This document shows, piece after piece, positions 1 to 5,370 of a DNA stretch of 5,370 nt. The stretch is taken from the NCBI GenBank assembly GCA_001796045.1, contig MGLN01000077.1, positions 2,602-7,971 on the forward strand. Reading direction: 5' to 3'. The notes under the pieces are model-generated. The model ran no database searches. It saw nothing but the letters and a program-made list of their open reading frames with translations, and was not told where the DNA came from. The DNA comes from Caulobacterales bacterium RIFOXYB1_FULL_67_16 (GTDB lineage Bacteria > Pseudomonadota > Alphaproteobacteria > Caulobacterales > Caulobacteraceae). The translations under genes were made by a program, and so were the position numbers. Position 1 is the stretch's first letter; every line of letters starts with the position of its first letter.

Positions 1-1477
1 TGAAGATCTTCTCCTGGCTGGGGGCGTCGTGGACGCGGTAGATCAGGGGCGTCTTCTTCTGCTCCAGGGTCTCGGCGGCGCAGACGTTGGCCTGGATCAT
101 CATCTCCTCGATCAGCCGATGCGCCTCCAGCGAGGCGCGCTTCTCGATCGAGGCGATGCCGCCGTCGGGCGCCATGCGGATGCGGCGCTCGGCGGATTCG
201 ATCTGCAGCGGACTGCGTTTCAGCCGGCCCTTCAGCATGGCGTGATAAGCGTTCCACAGCGGATAGAGGATGGTCTCCATGATCGGGCCGGTGGCGTCGT
301 CGGTCTGGCCGTCTATGGCGGACTGGGCCTGTTCGTAGCTGAGCTTGGCGTGCGACCGCATCAGGCCGCGCACGAACTTGTGGCCGGTCTTGCGGCCGTC
401 CTTGTCGAACACCATCCGCACCGCCAGACAGGCGCGGTTCTCGCCCTCCTTCAGGCTGCACAGGCCGTTCGACAGCACCTCGGGCAGCATCGGCTCGACG
501 CGGTCGGGGAAATAGGTCGAGTTGCCCTTGTCGCGCGCCTCGCGGTCCAGCTGGCTGCCCGGCCGGACATAGGCGGCAACGTCGGCGATGGCGACCCAGA
601 CGATCCAGCCGTTCGGGTTCTTAGGATCCTCGTCACGGGCGGCAAAGACGGCGTCGTCGTGGTCGCGCGCATCGGCGGGGTCGATGGTGATGAAGGGAAC
701 CTCGCGCAGGTCCTCTCGGCCCTTCAGCGTCGGCAGGGCCTGATCCTCGGCCTCGCGCTCGACGGCTTCGGAGAAACCGGTCGGGACGCCGTGGGCGTGG
801 ATGGCGATCAGGGAGGCGGCGCGGGGATCGTCCTCCTTGCCGATATGTTCCAGGATCTTGCCGCGCTTGGGCCCATAGCGCTGCTCGCCCTTTTCGATGG
901 CGGCCAGGACCAGGTCGCCGTCGCGCAGATCGCCGGACTGGGCCTGGGGCACCAGCAGCACGTCCTTGGAGCGGCGATCGACCGGCTCGACGCGGGTCTC
1001 GCGCGCTGACTTGCGGATCACGCCCAGGACGCGGTTCGTGCCGACGTCCAGCTTCTTGATCAGCCGCGCCTCCCAACCATCGTCGGCGCGCTGGAATTTG
1101 ACCAGCAGGCGGTCGCCCAGACCGGGGGCGGGGCCGACCTTGGTCCGGTCTGGCATCAGTATGGCGCGGGGCGCATCAGGGCCGGCCTCGACCAGGCGGA
1201 CGTAGAATTCGCCGTCGGCGTCGCGTTCGACCACGTCGGCGACGCCGACTGGCGGCAGGGCGCCGGCCTCGGTGAAGCCCTTGCGCCCGCGCTTGCCCAG
1301 CCGGCCTTCTTCTTCAAGCTCGCGGATCATTTCGCGCAGGGCCCGGCGGTCGCCGCCCTTCAGTCCGAAGTGACGGGCTATATCGGTCTTCTCGGCCGAT
1401 CCGGCCTCGCGCAGGAAGGCGACGAGGGTGTCTTTGTCGGGGAGACCGGCGGGCGGCCTCTTGGGTGATTTGGTCAT
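1..1477 (-). CDS. rnr: Ribonuclease R, N-terminal 492 residues (3' end of gene outside window)
   Basis: RNase R is a processive 3'-to-5' exoribonuclease of the RNB family that degrades structured RNA, including mRNA fragments and defective rRNA. Seen on translating the minus strand from the ATG at 1477-1475: an N-terminal winged-helix-like segment (about residues 14-72), then cold-shock/OB-type RNA-binding regions (about 75-215), then the RNB catalytic domain from about residue 255 to the edge. The RNB metal site is intact as TIDPADARDHDD, with D266, D272, D274 and D275 matching the four catalytic aspartates of the family. The motif STYFPDRVEPMLPEVLSNGL (320-339) is the usual RNB segment and includes Y322, which matches the RNA-stacking tyrosine. 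The family is usually about 720-800 residues long, so the rest of RNB and the S1 domain lie to the left of the window. No stop or frameshift was seen in the visible part. The gene is divergent from cbs, and no strong Shine-Dalgarno precedes the ATG. Identification is secure. Confidence 0.96.
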   Translation of the reverse strand, partial: MTKSPKRPPAGLPDKDTLVAFLREAGSAEKTDIARHFGLKGGDRRALREMIRELEEEGRLGKRGRKGFTEAGALPPVGVADVVERDADGEFYVRLVEAGPDAPRAILMPDRTKVGPAPGLGDRLLVKFQRADDGWEARLIKKLDVGTNRVLGVIRKSARETRVEPVDRRSKDVLLVPQAQSGDLRDGDLVLAAIEKGEQRYGPKRGKILEHIGKEDDPRAASLIAIHAHGVPTGFSEAVEREAEDQALPTLKGREDLREVPFITIDPADARDHDDAVFAARDEDPKNPNGWIVWVAIADVAAYVRPGSQLDREARDKGNSTYFPDRVEPMLPEVLSNGLCSLKEGENRACLAVRMVFDKDGRKTGHKFVRGLMRSHAKLSYEQAQSAIDGQTDDATGPIMETILYPLWNAYHAMLKGRLKRSPLQIESAERRIRMAPDGGIASIEKRASLEAHRLIEEMMIQANVCAAETLEQKKTPLIYRVHDAPSQEKIF

Positions 1478-1484
1478 TGCGTCT

Positions 1485-1515
1485 TTCGTAGCGCGGAACC
1501 GCGCCCTTGGGTCAA
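1485..1515 (-). promoter_or_regulatory. Candidate rnr promoter (TTGACC ... GCTACGAA)
   Basis: On the minus strand TTGACC (1515-1510) is followed after 17 bp by GCTACGAA (1492-1485), which partly matches the GCTANAWC -10 of Caulobacter-type housekeeping promoters. If the -10 core is TACGAA, the spacer is 19 bp, longer than ideal. Transcription would start around 1478-1480, placing +1 almost on the ATG at 1477 and giving a leaderless or near-leaderless message. That fits the lack of a strong ribosome binding site. It is a weak pattern match only. Confidence 0.25.
1491..1504. repeat. 14-bp dyad GCGCGG-AA-CCGCGC
   Basis: A perfect 6-bp inverted repeat with a 2-bp centre, lying between the two elements of the candidate rnr promoter. 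It could be a protein-binding site. GC-only dyads also arise by chance in a high-GC genome, so function is unproven. Confidence 0.3.
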
Positions 1516-1533
1516 ATCTTGCGTGAGTTGACC
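1510..1533. promoter_or_regulatory. Inverted repeat GGTCAA-N12-TTGACC; two back-to-back -35-like boxes or an operator
   Basis: Two perfect 6-bp half-sites (1510-1515 and 1528-1533) are separated by 12 bp, with centres 18 bp apart. Each half reads TTGACC outward toward its own gene, which resembles the alphaproteobacterial housekeeping -35 element. The pair could therefore be the -35 boxes of two divergent promoters, or the half-sites of a dimeric regulator. On the rnr side a possible -10 lies 17 bp away. On the cbs side no convincing -10 is found at normal spacing, which weakens the two-promoter reading. Confidence 0.35.
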
Positions 1534-1572
1534 ATGTGAATATGAGGCCTCAGCCTCGTTACGTCCTGAACC

Positions 1573-1576
1573 GGAG
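1573..1576 (+). promoter_or_regulatory. Ribosome binding site of cbs (GGAG)
   Basis: GGAG lies 6 nt before the ATG at 1583, a normal Shine-Dalgarno spacing. It supports that ATG as the start, as does the protein beginning directly at the fold-type II catalytic domain. Confidence 0.6.
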
Positions 1577-1582
1577 TCTTCG

Positions 1583-2983
1583 ATGTCCCTGACCGCCCCC
1601 GCCCTGAGCGCGACCGTGAAGTCGCCGCTGGATCTGATCGGCAAGACGCCGATGGTGGAGGTGACGAAGATCGACACCGGCAAGTGCCGCCTGCTGCTGA
1701 AACTGGAGTCCCAGAACCCCGGCGGCTCGATCAAGGACCGGATCGCTGTCGAGATGCTGGATGCGGCCGAACGCGAAGGATGGCTGAAGGAAGGGGGCAC
1801 CATCGTCGAGGCGACGGCGGGCAACACCGGCCTGGCCCTGACCCTGGTCGGCCGCGCACGGGGATATAAGGTGCTGCTGGTCATTCCGGACAAGATGTCG
1901 AAGGAAAAAATCCAGCATCTGCGGGCTATGGGCGCCGATGTTCGCCTGACGCGATCCGATGTGCCGCATGGCCACCCCGAGTACTACACCGACATGGCCG
2001 AGCGCCTGGCCCAGGCCATTCCCGGCGCCTATTACGTCAACCAGTTCGCCAATCAGTCGAACGCCGAGGCCCATGTGAAGACGACGGGGCCGGAGATCTG
2101 GGCCCAGACGGGCGGCGAGATCGACGCCTTCGTCGCCGGCATCGGCTCGGGCGGGACCATCACCGGAACGGCGCGCTTCCTGAAGAGCGTCGGCTCGAAC
2201 GCCCAGATCATCCTGGCCGATCCGGTGGGATCGACCCTGGCCGGCATCGTCAACGAGGGCGTGCCCGGGCCGGACGGCAGCTATACGGTCGAGGGAATCG
2301 GTCAGAACTTCGTGCCAGACACCGCGGACATGAGCCTGATCGACAAGGCCTATTCGATCCCGGACGCGGAGGCGATCGCCACGGCGCGCGAACTGCTTTT
2401 GAAGGAAGGCATTCTGGCGGGATCGTCCTCGGGCACCCTGATCGCCACGGCCCTGCGCTGGTGCCGCGAACAGACCGAGCCCAAGACCTGCGTCACCTTC
2501 GTCTGCGACACCGGGGCCAAATATCTGTCCAAGGTCTATAACGACGCCTGGCTGGCGGATCAGGGCCTGGGCGAGCGCGAGCTGCACGGCGACCTGTCGG
2601 ACCTGATCAATCGCAAGTACGAGCGGGGCGACGTCGTCGTCGCCGGTCCGGGCGACACCCTGGACACGGCCTTCAAGCGGATGAAGGGCGCCGACGTGTC
2701 CCAGCTGCCGATCATCGAGGACGGCCGTCTGGTCGGCATCTTGGACGAGAGCGATCTGGTCCATGTGATGAACACCGACGAGATCACCCGCAAGGAGCGG
2801 TTCGCCAAGCCGGTCGCCGACGCCATGACGCGCGATCTGGACACGCTTCAGGTCAAGGAGCCGCTGGACGCCCTGATCCCGGTCTTCGACCGCGACCGTG
2901 TGGCAATCGTGCTGGACGGCGAAAAGTTCGTGGGCCTGATCACCCGCACCGACCTGATCAACCATCTCAGCCTGAATCGGTAA
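1583..2983 (+). CDS. cbs: Cystathionine beta-synthase (PLP-dependent, with C-terminal CBS-domain pair)
   Basis: This cytosolic PLP enzyme condenses homocysteine with serine to cystathionine, the first step of reverse transsulfuration. The 466-residue protein has a fold-type II catalytic core (about 12-330). The PLP Schiff-base lysine is K51 in NPGGSIKDR. N81 in ATAGNTG is the residue expected to contact the PLP 3'-hydroxyl. GSGGT (188-192) is the PLP phosphate loop. S282 in LAGSSSGT aligns with the serine that binds the pyridine nitrogen. Two CBS domains follow (about 338-398 and 409-466), forming a Bateman module that in this family can bind adenosyl ligands such as AdoMet and mediate subunit contacts. 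There is no N-terminal haem-binding extension like that of animal CBS. A related O-acetylserine- or serine-dependent synthase is possible, but the Bateman module and the adjacent CGL favour CBS. Codons for residues 193-466 lie inside the duplicated unit and recur in the next gene. The stop lies 5 bp before the next ATG. Confidence 0.92.
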   Translation: MSLTAPALSATVKSPLDLIGKTPMVEVTKIDTGKCRLLLKLESQNPGGSIKDRIAVEMLDAAEREGWLKEGGTIVEATAGNTGLALTLVGRARGYKVLLVIPDKMSKEKIQHLRAMGADVRLTRSDVPHGHPEYYTDMAERLAQAIPGAYYVNQFANQSNAEAHVKTTGPEIWAQTGGEIDAFVAGIGSGGTITGTARFLKSVGSNAQIILADPVGSTLAGIVNEGVPGPDGSYTVEGIGQNFVPDTADMSLIDKAYSIPDAEAIATARELLLKEGILAGSSSGTLIATALRWCREQTEPKTCVTFVCDTGAKYLSKVYNDAWLADQGLGERELHGDLSDLINRKYERGDVVVAGPGDTLDTAFKRMKGADVSQLPIIEDGRLVGILDESDLVHVMNTDEITRKERFAKPVADAMTRDLDTLQVKEPLDALIPVFDRDRVAIVLDGEKFVGLITRTDLINHLSLNR

Positions 2984-3236
2984 GAACCATGGCCGACAAG
3001 AAGAACAGCCAGGGTTTCTCCACCCGCGCCATACATGCCGGTCAGCATCCCGACCCGACTACGGGCGCGGTGATGACGCCGATCTACGCCACCTCGACCT
3101 ACGCCCAGGAAAGCCCGGGCGTGAACAAAGGCTATGAATACGCGCGGGGCAAGAACCCGACGCGCGAGGCGTTCGAGGCCTGTATCGCCGACCTGGAGGG
3201 CGGCACGCACGGGTTCGGCTTCGGCTCGGGCATGGC
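2158..3236 (+). repeat. Direct tandem repeat, copy 1 (1079 bp)
   Basis: This is the first copy of a 1079-bp unit running from cbs codon 192/193 through the cbs stop, the 5-bp spacer and the first 82-83 codons of cgl. Compared line by line with 3237-4315, every base appears identical at an offset of 1079. Identity stops on both sides at the expected points: left of 2157 the sequence is cbs, while left of 3236 it is cgl. The exact boundary is ambiguous by 1 bp (a shared c at 2157 and 3236). The lack of divergence implies a recent event, or an assembly error. Confidence 0.97.
2979..2984 (+). promoter_or_regulatory. Weak SD overlapping the cbs stop (GGTAAG), first copy
   Basis: GGTAAG spans the TAA stop of cbs and sits 4 nt before the ATG at 2989. 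A weak Shine-Dalgarno embedded in the stop of the upstream gene, with a 5-bp gap, suggests translational coupling or reinitiation. The same arrangement recurs at 4058-4063. Confidence 0.4.
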
Positions 3237-4062
3237 CATCACCGGAACGGCGCGCTTCCTGAAGAGCGTCGGCTCGAACGCCCAGATCATCCTGGCCGAT
3301 CCGGTGGGATCGACCCTGGCCGGCATCGTCAACGAGGGCGTGCCCGGGCCGGACGGCAGCTATACGGTCGAGGGAATCGGTCAGAACTTCGTGCCAGACA
3401 CCGCGGACATGAGCCTGATCGACAAGGCCTATTCGATCCCGGACGCGGAGGCGATCGCCACGGCGCGCGAACTGCTTTTGAAGGAAGGCATTCTGGCGGG
3501 ATCGTCCTCGGGCACCCTGATCGCCACGGCCCTGCGCTGGTGCCGCGAACAGACCGAGCCCAAGACCTGCGTCACCTTCGTCTGCGACACCGGGGCCAAA
3601 TATCTGTCCAAGGTCTATAACGACGCCTGGCTGGCGGATCAGGGCCTGGGCGAGCGCGAGCTGCACGGCGACCTGTCGGACCTGATCAATCGCAAGTACG
3701 AGCGGGGCGACGTCGTCGTCGCCGGTCCGGGCGACACCCTGGACACGGCCTTCAAGCGGATGAAGGGCGCCGACGTGTCCCAGCTGCCGATCATCGAGGA
3801 CGGCCGTCTGGTCGGCATCTTGGACGAGAGCGATCTGGTCCATGTGATGAACACCGACGAGATCACCCGCAAGGAGCGGTTCGCCAAGCCGGTCGCCGAC
3901 GCCATGACGCGCGATCTGGACACGCTTCAGGTCAAGGAGCCGCTGGACGCCCTGATCCCGGTCTTCGACCGCGACCGTGTGGCAATCGTGCTGGACGGCG
4001 AAAAGTTCGTGGGCCTGATCACCCGCACCGACCTGATCAACCATCTCAGCCTGAATCGGTAA
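2989..4062 (+). CDS. In-frame chimera: CGL residues 1-83 fused to CBS residues 193-466, predicted catalytically inactive
   Basis: The 357-residue open frame was created by the 1079-bp tandem duplication. Residues 1-82 equal CGL. Codon 83 (gcc, Ala) is a hybrid of the CGL gcg and the CBS acc. Residues 84-357 equal CBS 193-466. The joint reads GFGSGMA then ITGTARFLK, so the CGL phosphate-loop glycines replace the CBS ones. From CGL it keeps Y51 and R53 (the YEYARGKNPT motif), which in that family contact PLP in a neighbouring subunit, but it lacks Y104, D178 and the PLP lysine K203. From CBS it keeps the serine equivalent to S282 and both CBS domains (about 229-289 and 300-357), but lacks K51 and N81. 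With no PLP lysine from either parent, catalysis is not expected. The partial cores come from different fold types (I and II) and may fold poorly. The intact Bateman module could still bind ligand or pair with full-length CBS. It is either a by-product or an interfering subunit, and expression is unknown. Confidence 0.85.
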   Translation: MADKKNSQGFSTRAIHAGQHPDPTTGAVMTPIYATSTYAQESPGVNKGYEYARGKNPTREAFEACIADLEGGTHGFGFGSGMAITGTARFLKSVGSNAQIILADPVGSTLAGIVNEGVPGPDGSYTVEGIGQNFVPDTADMSLIDKAYSIPDAEAIATARELLLKEGILAGSSSGTLIATALRWCREQTEPKTCVTFVCDTGAKYLSKVYNDAWLADQGLGERELHGDLSDLINRKYERGDVVVAGPGDTLDTAFKRMKGADVSQLPIIEDGRLVGILDESDLVHVMNTDEITRKERFAKPVADAMTRDLDTLQVKEPLDALIPVFDRDRVAIVLDGEKFVGLITRTDLINHLSLNR

Positions 4063-4315
4063 GAACCATGGCCGACAAGAAGAACAGCCAGGGTTTCTCC
4101 ACCCGCGCCATACATGCCGGTCAGCATCCCGACCCGACTACGGGCGCGGTGATGACGCCGATCTACGCCACCTCGACCTACGCCCAGGAAAGCCCGGGCG
4201 TGAACAAAGGCTATGAATACGCGCGGGGCAAGAACCCGACGCGCGAGGCGTTCGAGGCCTGTATCGCCGACCTGGAGGGCGGCACGCACGGGTTCGGCTT
4301 CGGCTCGGGCATGGC
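3237..4315 (+). repeat. Direct tandem repeat, copy 2 (1079 bp)
   Basis: This is the second copy, directly abutting the first with no spacer. Its left end is the novel joint (cgl sequence into cbs sequence) at 3236/3237. Its right end at 4315 continues smoothly into the rest of the intact cgl. No transposase, insertion sequence or flanking target-site duplication is visible, so the arrangement looks like simple unequal or illegitimate recombination rather than transposition. Confidence 0.97.
4058..4063 (+). promoter_or_regulatory. Weak SD overlapping the chimera stop (GGTAAG), second copy
   Basis: Duplicate of the 2979-2984 site. It precedes the ATG of the intact cgl at 4068 by 4 nt. Because it overlaps the chimera stop codon, translation of cgl probably depends on ribosomes finishing the chimera. 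Confidence 0.4.
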
Positions 4316-5231
4316 GGCGACCTCGACGGCGCTGGAACTGCTGGATGCGGGCGACCAAGTGGTCACGGGCGACGACCTGTACGGCGGTTCGTGGCGGCTG
4401 TTCGAGCGGGTGCGGCGGCGGACCATGGGGCTGGACTTCGCCTATGTGGACCTGAGCGACATCGCTGCGGTCGAGGCGGCCATCACGCCCAAGACCAGGA
4501 TGCTGTGGGTCGAGACTCCGACCAATCCGCTGATGAAGCTGGCCGACATCGCGGCCCTGTCGACGGTGGCCAAGGCGCACGGCCTGCTGCTGATCGTCGA
4601 CAACACCTTCGCCACCCCCTTCTGCCAGCAGCCGCTGAGCCTGGGGGCGGACATCGTCATGCACTCGGCGACCAAATACCTGAACGGCCATTCGGACATC
4701 ATCGGCGGCGTGCTGGTGACGGCCGATCCCGAGCTGGCGACGCGGATCAAGTTCCTGCAGAACTCGGTCGGCGGCGTCATGGGGCCGTTCGACGCCTTCC
4801 TGGCCAACCGGGGCCTGAAGACCCTGGCGCTGCGGATGAGAGCGCACTGCGAGAACGCCCTGACGGTGGCGCGCTGGCTGGAGACCCGCAAGGGCGTGTC
4901 CAAGGTCATCTACCCCGGCCTGATCGCCCATCCGCAGCACGAACTGGCGGCGCGCCAGATGCGCGGCGGTTACGGCGGCATGGTGACAGTGATCCTGGAC
5001 GGCGACCTGGAGCGGACCAAGCGGGTGCTGGAGCGGGTCGAGGTCTTTACGCTGGCGGAGTCGCTGGGCGGGGTCGAAAGCCTGGTGAACCACCCGGCGA
5101 TCATGACCCACGCCAGCGTGCCCAAGGAGGTGCGCGAGGCGGGCGGCGTGACCGACAACCTGATCCGCCTGTCGGTCGGCGTCGAGGACGTCGAGGACCT
5201 GATCGCCGACCTGGATCAGGCCTTGGGCTGA
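4068..5231 (+). CDS. Cystathionine gamma-lyase (trans-sulfuration enzyme, Cys/Met-metabolism PLP family)
   Basis: This is a cytosolic fold-type I PLP enzyme of the Cys/Met metabolism family, usually a homotetramer. As a gamma-lyase it splits cystathionine into cysteine, 2-oxobutyrate and ammonia, completing the route begun by CBS. The 387 residues are typical for the family. Landmarks: Y51 and R53 in YEYARGKNPT (phosphate contacts to the neighbouring subunit), GSGMA (79-83, phosphate loop), Y104 in DDLYGGS (stacks on PLP), D178 in VDNTFATP (pyridine nitrogen), K203 in SATKYLNGHSD (Schiff-base lysine), SLGGVESL (332-339) and R367 in LIRLSVGVE (substrate carboxylate). Sequence features do not cleanly separate gamma-lyase from cystathionine gamma-synthase; the neighbouring cbs favours gamma-lyase. 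The first 82-83 codons lie in the second duplicate copy, while the rest is single copy. The start is fixed by conservation with the fusion gene and the 5-bp coupling to the gene before it. The stop is 2 bp from the stop of the convergent minus-strand gene. Confidence 0.92.
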   Translation: MADKKNSQGFSTRAIHAGQHPDPTTGAVMTPIYATSTYAQESPGVNKGYEYARGKNPTREAFEACIADLEGGTHGFGFGSGMAATSTALELLDAGDQVVTGDDLYGGSWRLFERVRRRTMGLDFAYVDLSDIAAVEAAITPKTRMLWVETPTNPLMKLADIAALSTVAKAHGLLLIVDNTFATPFCQQPLSLGADIVMHSATKYLNGHSDIIGGVLVTADPELATRIKFLQNSVGGVMGPFDAFLANRGLKTLALRMRAHCENALTVARWLETRKGVSKVIYPGLIAHPQHELAARQMRGGYGGMVTVILDGDLERTKRVLERVEVFTLAESLGGVESLVNHPAIMTHASVPKEVREAGGVTDNLIRLSVGVEDVEDLIADLDQALG

Positions 5232-5233
5232 TC

Positions 5234-5370
5234 TCAGCTGGACGGCAGAGCCGTCTGGTGGCCGGTGACGGGGGGCAGCTTCTTCTTGGGGGCGGCGCGC
5301 TTCGCAGGCGGAGCCTTGGCGGGCTTGGGCAGGGCGGCGCGGCGGGCCAGTTCGTCGTCGATGACCGGCA
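5234..5370 (-). CDS. C-terminal end of an unidentified protein with a Lys/Ala/Pro-rich tail (5' part outside window)
   Basis: The frame is open on the minus strand from the right edge to a TGA at 5236-5234, giving 44 visible residues. It begins around PVIDDELARRAALPKPAK and continues as a low-complexity basic tail with 6 Lys, 3 Arg, 9 Pro and 9 Ala, ending in QTALPSS. Such disordered basic C-termini are common in alphaproteobacterial nucleic-acid-binding proteins, but no family motif is visible, so no function is assigned. It converges on cgl with only 2 bp between the stop codons. It is supported by its uninterrupted frame and composition rather than homology. It could be a chance open frame, given the short length and high GC. 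Confidence 0.55.
   Translation of the reverse strand, partial: PVIDDELARRAALPKPAKAPPAKRAAPKKKLPPVTGHQTALPSS

Larger units (their letters stand above)
1478..1582. promoter_or_regulatory. Divergent intergenic region between rnr and cbs
   Basis: This 105-bp gap must hold the promoters of both divergent genes. Seen: a perfect inverted pair GGTCAA-N12-TTGACC (1510-1533), a dyad GCGCGG-AA-CCGCGC (1491-1504), and a 10-bp palindrome TGAGGCCTCA (1543-1552). No riboswitch-like structure was recognised, and the leader on the cbs side is too short for a large one. The assignment of individual promoter elements is inference. Confidence 0.6.

Noticed and set aside
29..1009. A 326-codon open frame on the plus strand opposite rnr
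   Set aside because: The minus strand here encodes RNase R with its full catalytic motif. The plus-strand product has no recognisable family features and looks like an antisense shadow.
1519..1546. Possible cbs promoter TTGCGT-N16-TATGAG on the plus strand
   Set aside because: Both boxes are poor matches to bacterial or alphaproteobacterial consensus elements, so it is not listed as a feature.
2989..4062. The fusion as a bifunctional CBS-CGL enzyme that channels cystathionine
   Set aside because: Each half lacks the PLP lysine and most of the active-site residues of its parent. It is a pair of partial domains, not two complete catalytic domains.
2158..4315. The duplication as a transposon or integron-type insertion
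   Set aside because: There are no terminal inverted repeats, transposase or recombinase genes, or target-site duplications. The ends fall inside two metabolic genes, with only 1 bp of identity at the break and the 11-bp word close by.
1559..5111. Long open frames on the minus strand opposite cbs, the chimera and cgl (up to about 470 codons)
   Set aside because: They are shadows of the plus-strand genes caused by GC-rich third positions. Their translations are low-complexity with no recognisable motifs, and they repeat only because the DNA under them is duplicated.
5241..5255. Hairpin GACGGC-AGA-GCCGTC just after the cgl stop, as a possible terminator
   Set aside because: The stem is only 6 bp, no run of T follows it, and it lies inside the last codons of the convergent minus-strand frame. 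It may slow polymerase but is not a convincing intrinsic terminator.

Overview
The window reads as chromosomal DNA of a high-GC alphaproteobacterium. GC-rich third codon positions, the style of the RNase R protein and the compact gene spacing suggest the Caulobacterales (Caulobacter/Brevundimonas-like). That placement is an inference from sequence style, because no database search was possible.

Layout: (1) Positions 1-1477, minus strand: the N-terminal 492 residues of ribonuclease R (rnr), running off the left edge. (2) Positions 1478-1582: a 105-bp divergent intergenic region with a symmetric pair of TTGACC boxes and two smaller dyads. (3) Positions 1583-2983, plus strand: complete cystathionine beta-synthase (CBS) with a C-terminal pair of CBS domains. 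(4) Positions 2989-4062, plus strand: a chimeric gene joining the first 83 residues of cystathionine gamma-lyase (CGL) to residues 193-466 of CBS. (5) Positions 4068-5231, plus strand: complete CGL. (6) Positions 5234-5370, minus strand: the Lys/Ala/Pro-rich C-terminal end of an unidentified convergent gene.

The main event is a direct tandem duplication of 1079 bp (2158-3236 and 3237-4315), with no difference found by eye between the copies. The unit begins inside cbs and ends inside cgl, so both parental genes stay intact at the outer ends and the middle carries a new in-frame fusion gene. The new joint lies 5 bp beyond an 11-bp word (tcggctcgggc) that both genes carry in the same codon phase, at the glycine-rich PLP-phosphate loop (GSG) of each enzyme.

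CBS and CGL together form the reverse transsulfuration route: homocysteine plus serine gives cystathionine, which gives cysteine, 2-oxobutyrate and ammonia. The three plus-strand genes are separated by only 5 bp each and look like one translationally coupled operon. The fusion protein lacks the PLP-binding lysine of both parents and is predicted to be catalytically dead, but it keeps the complete C-terminal CBS-domain pair. It may be a by-product of a recent (or assembly-generated) duplication, or a subunit that interferes with or modulates CBS. The sequence alone cannot decide between these.
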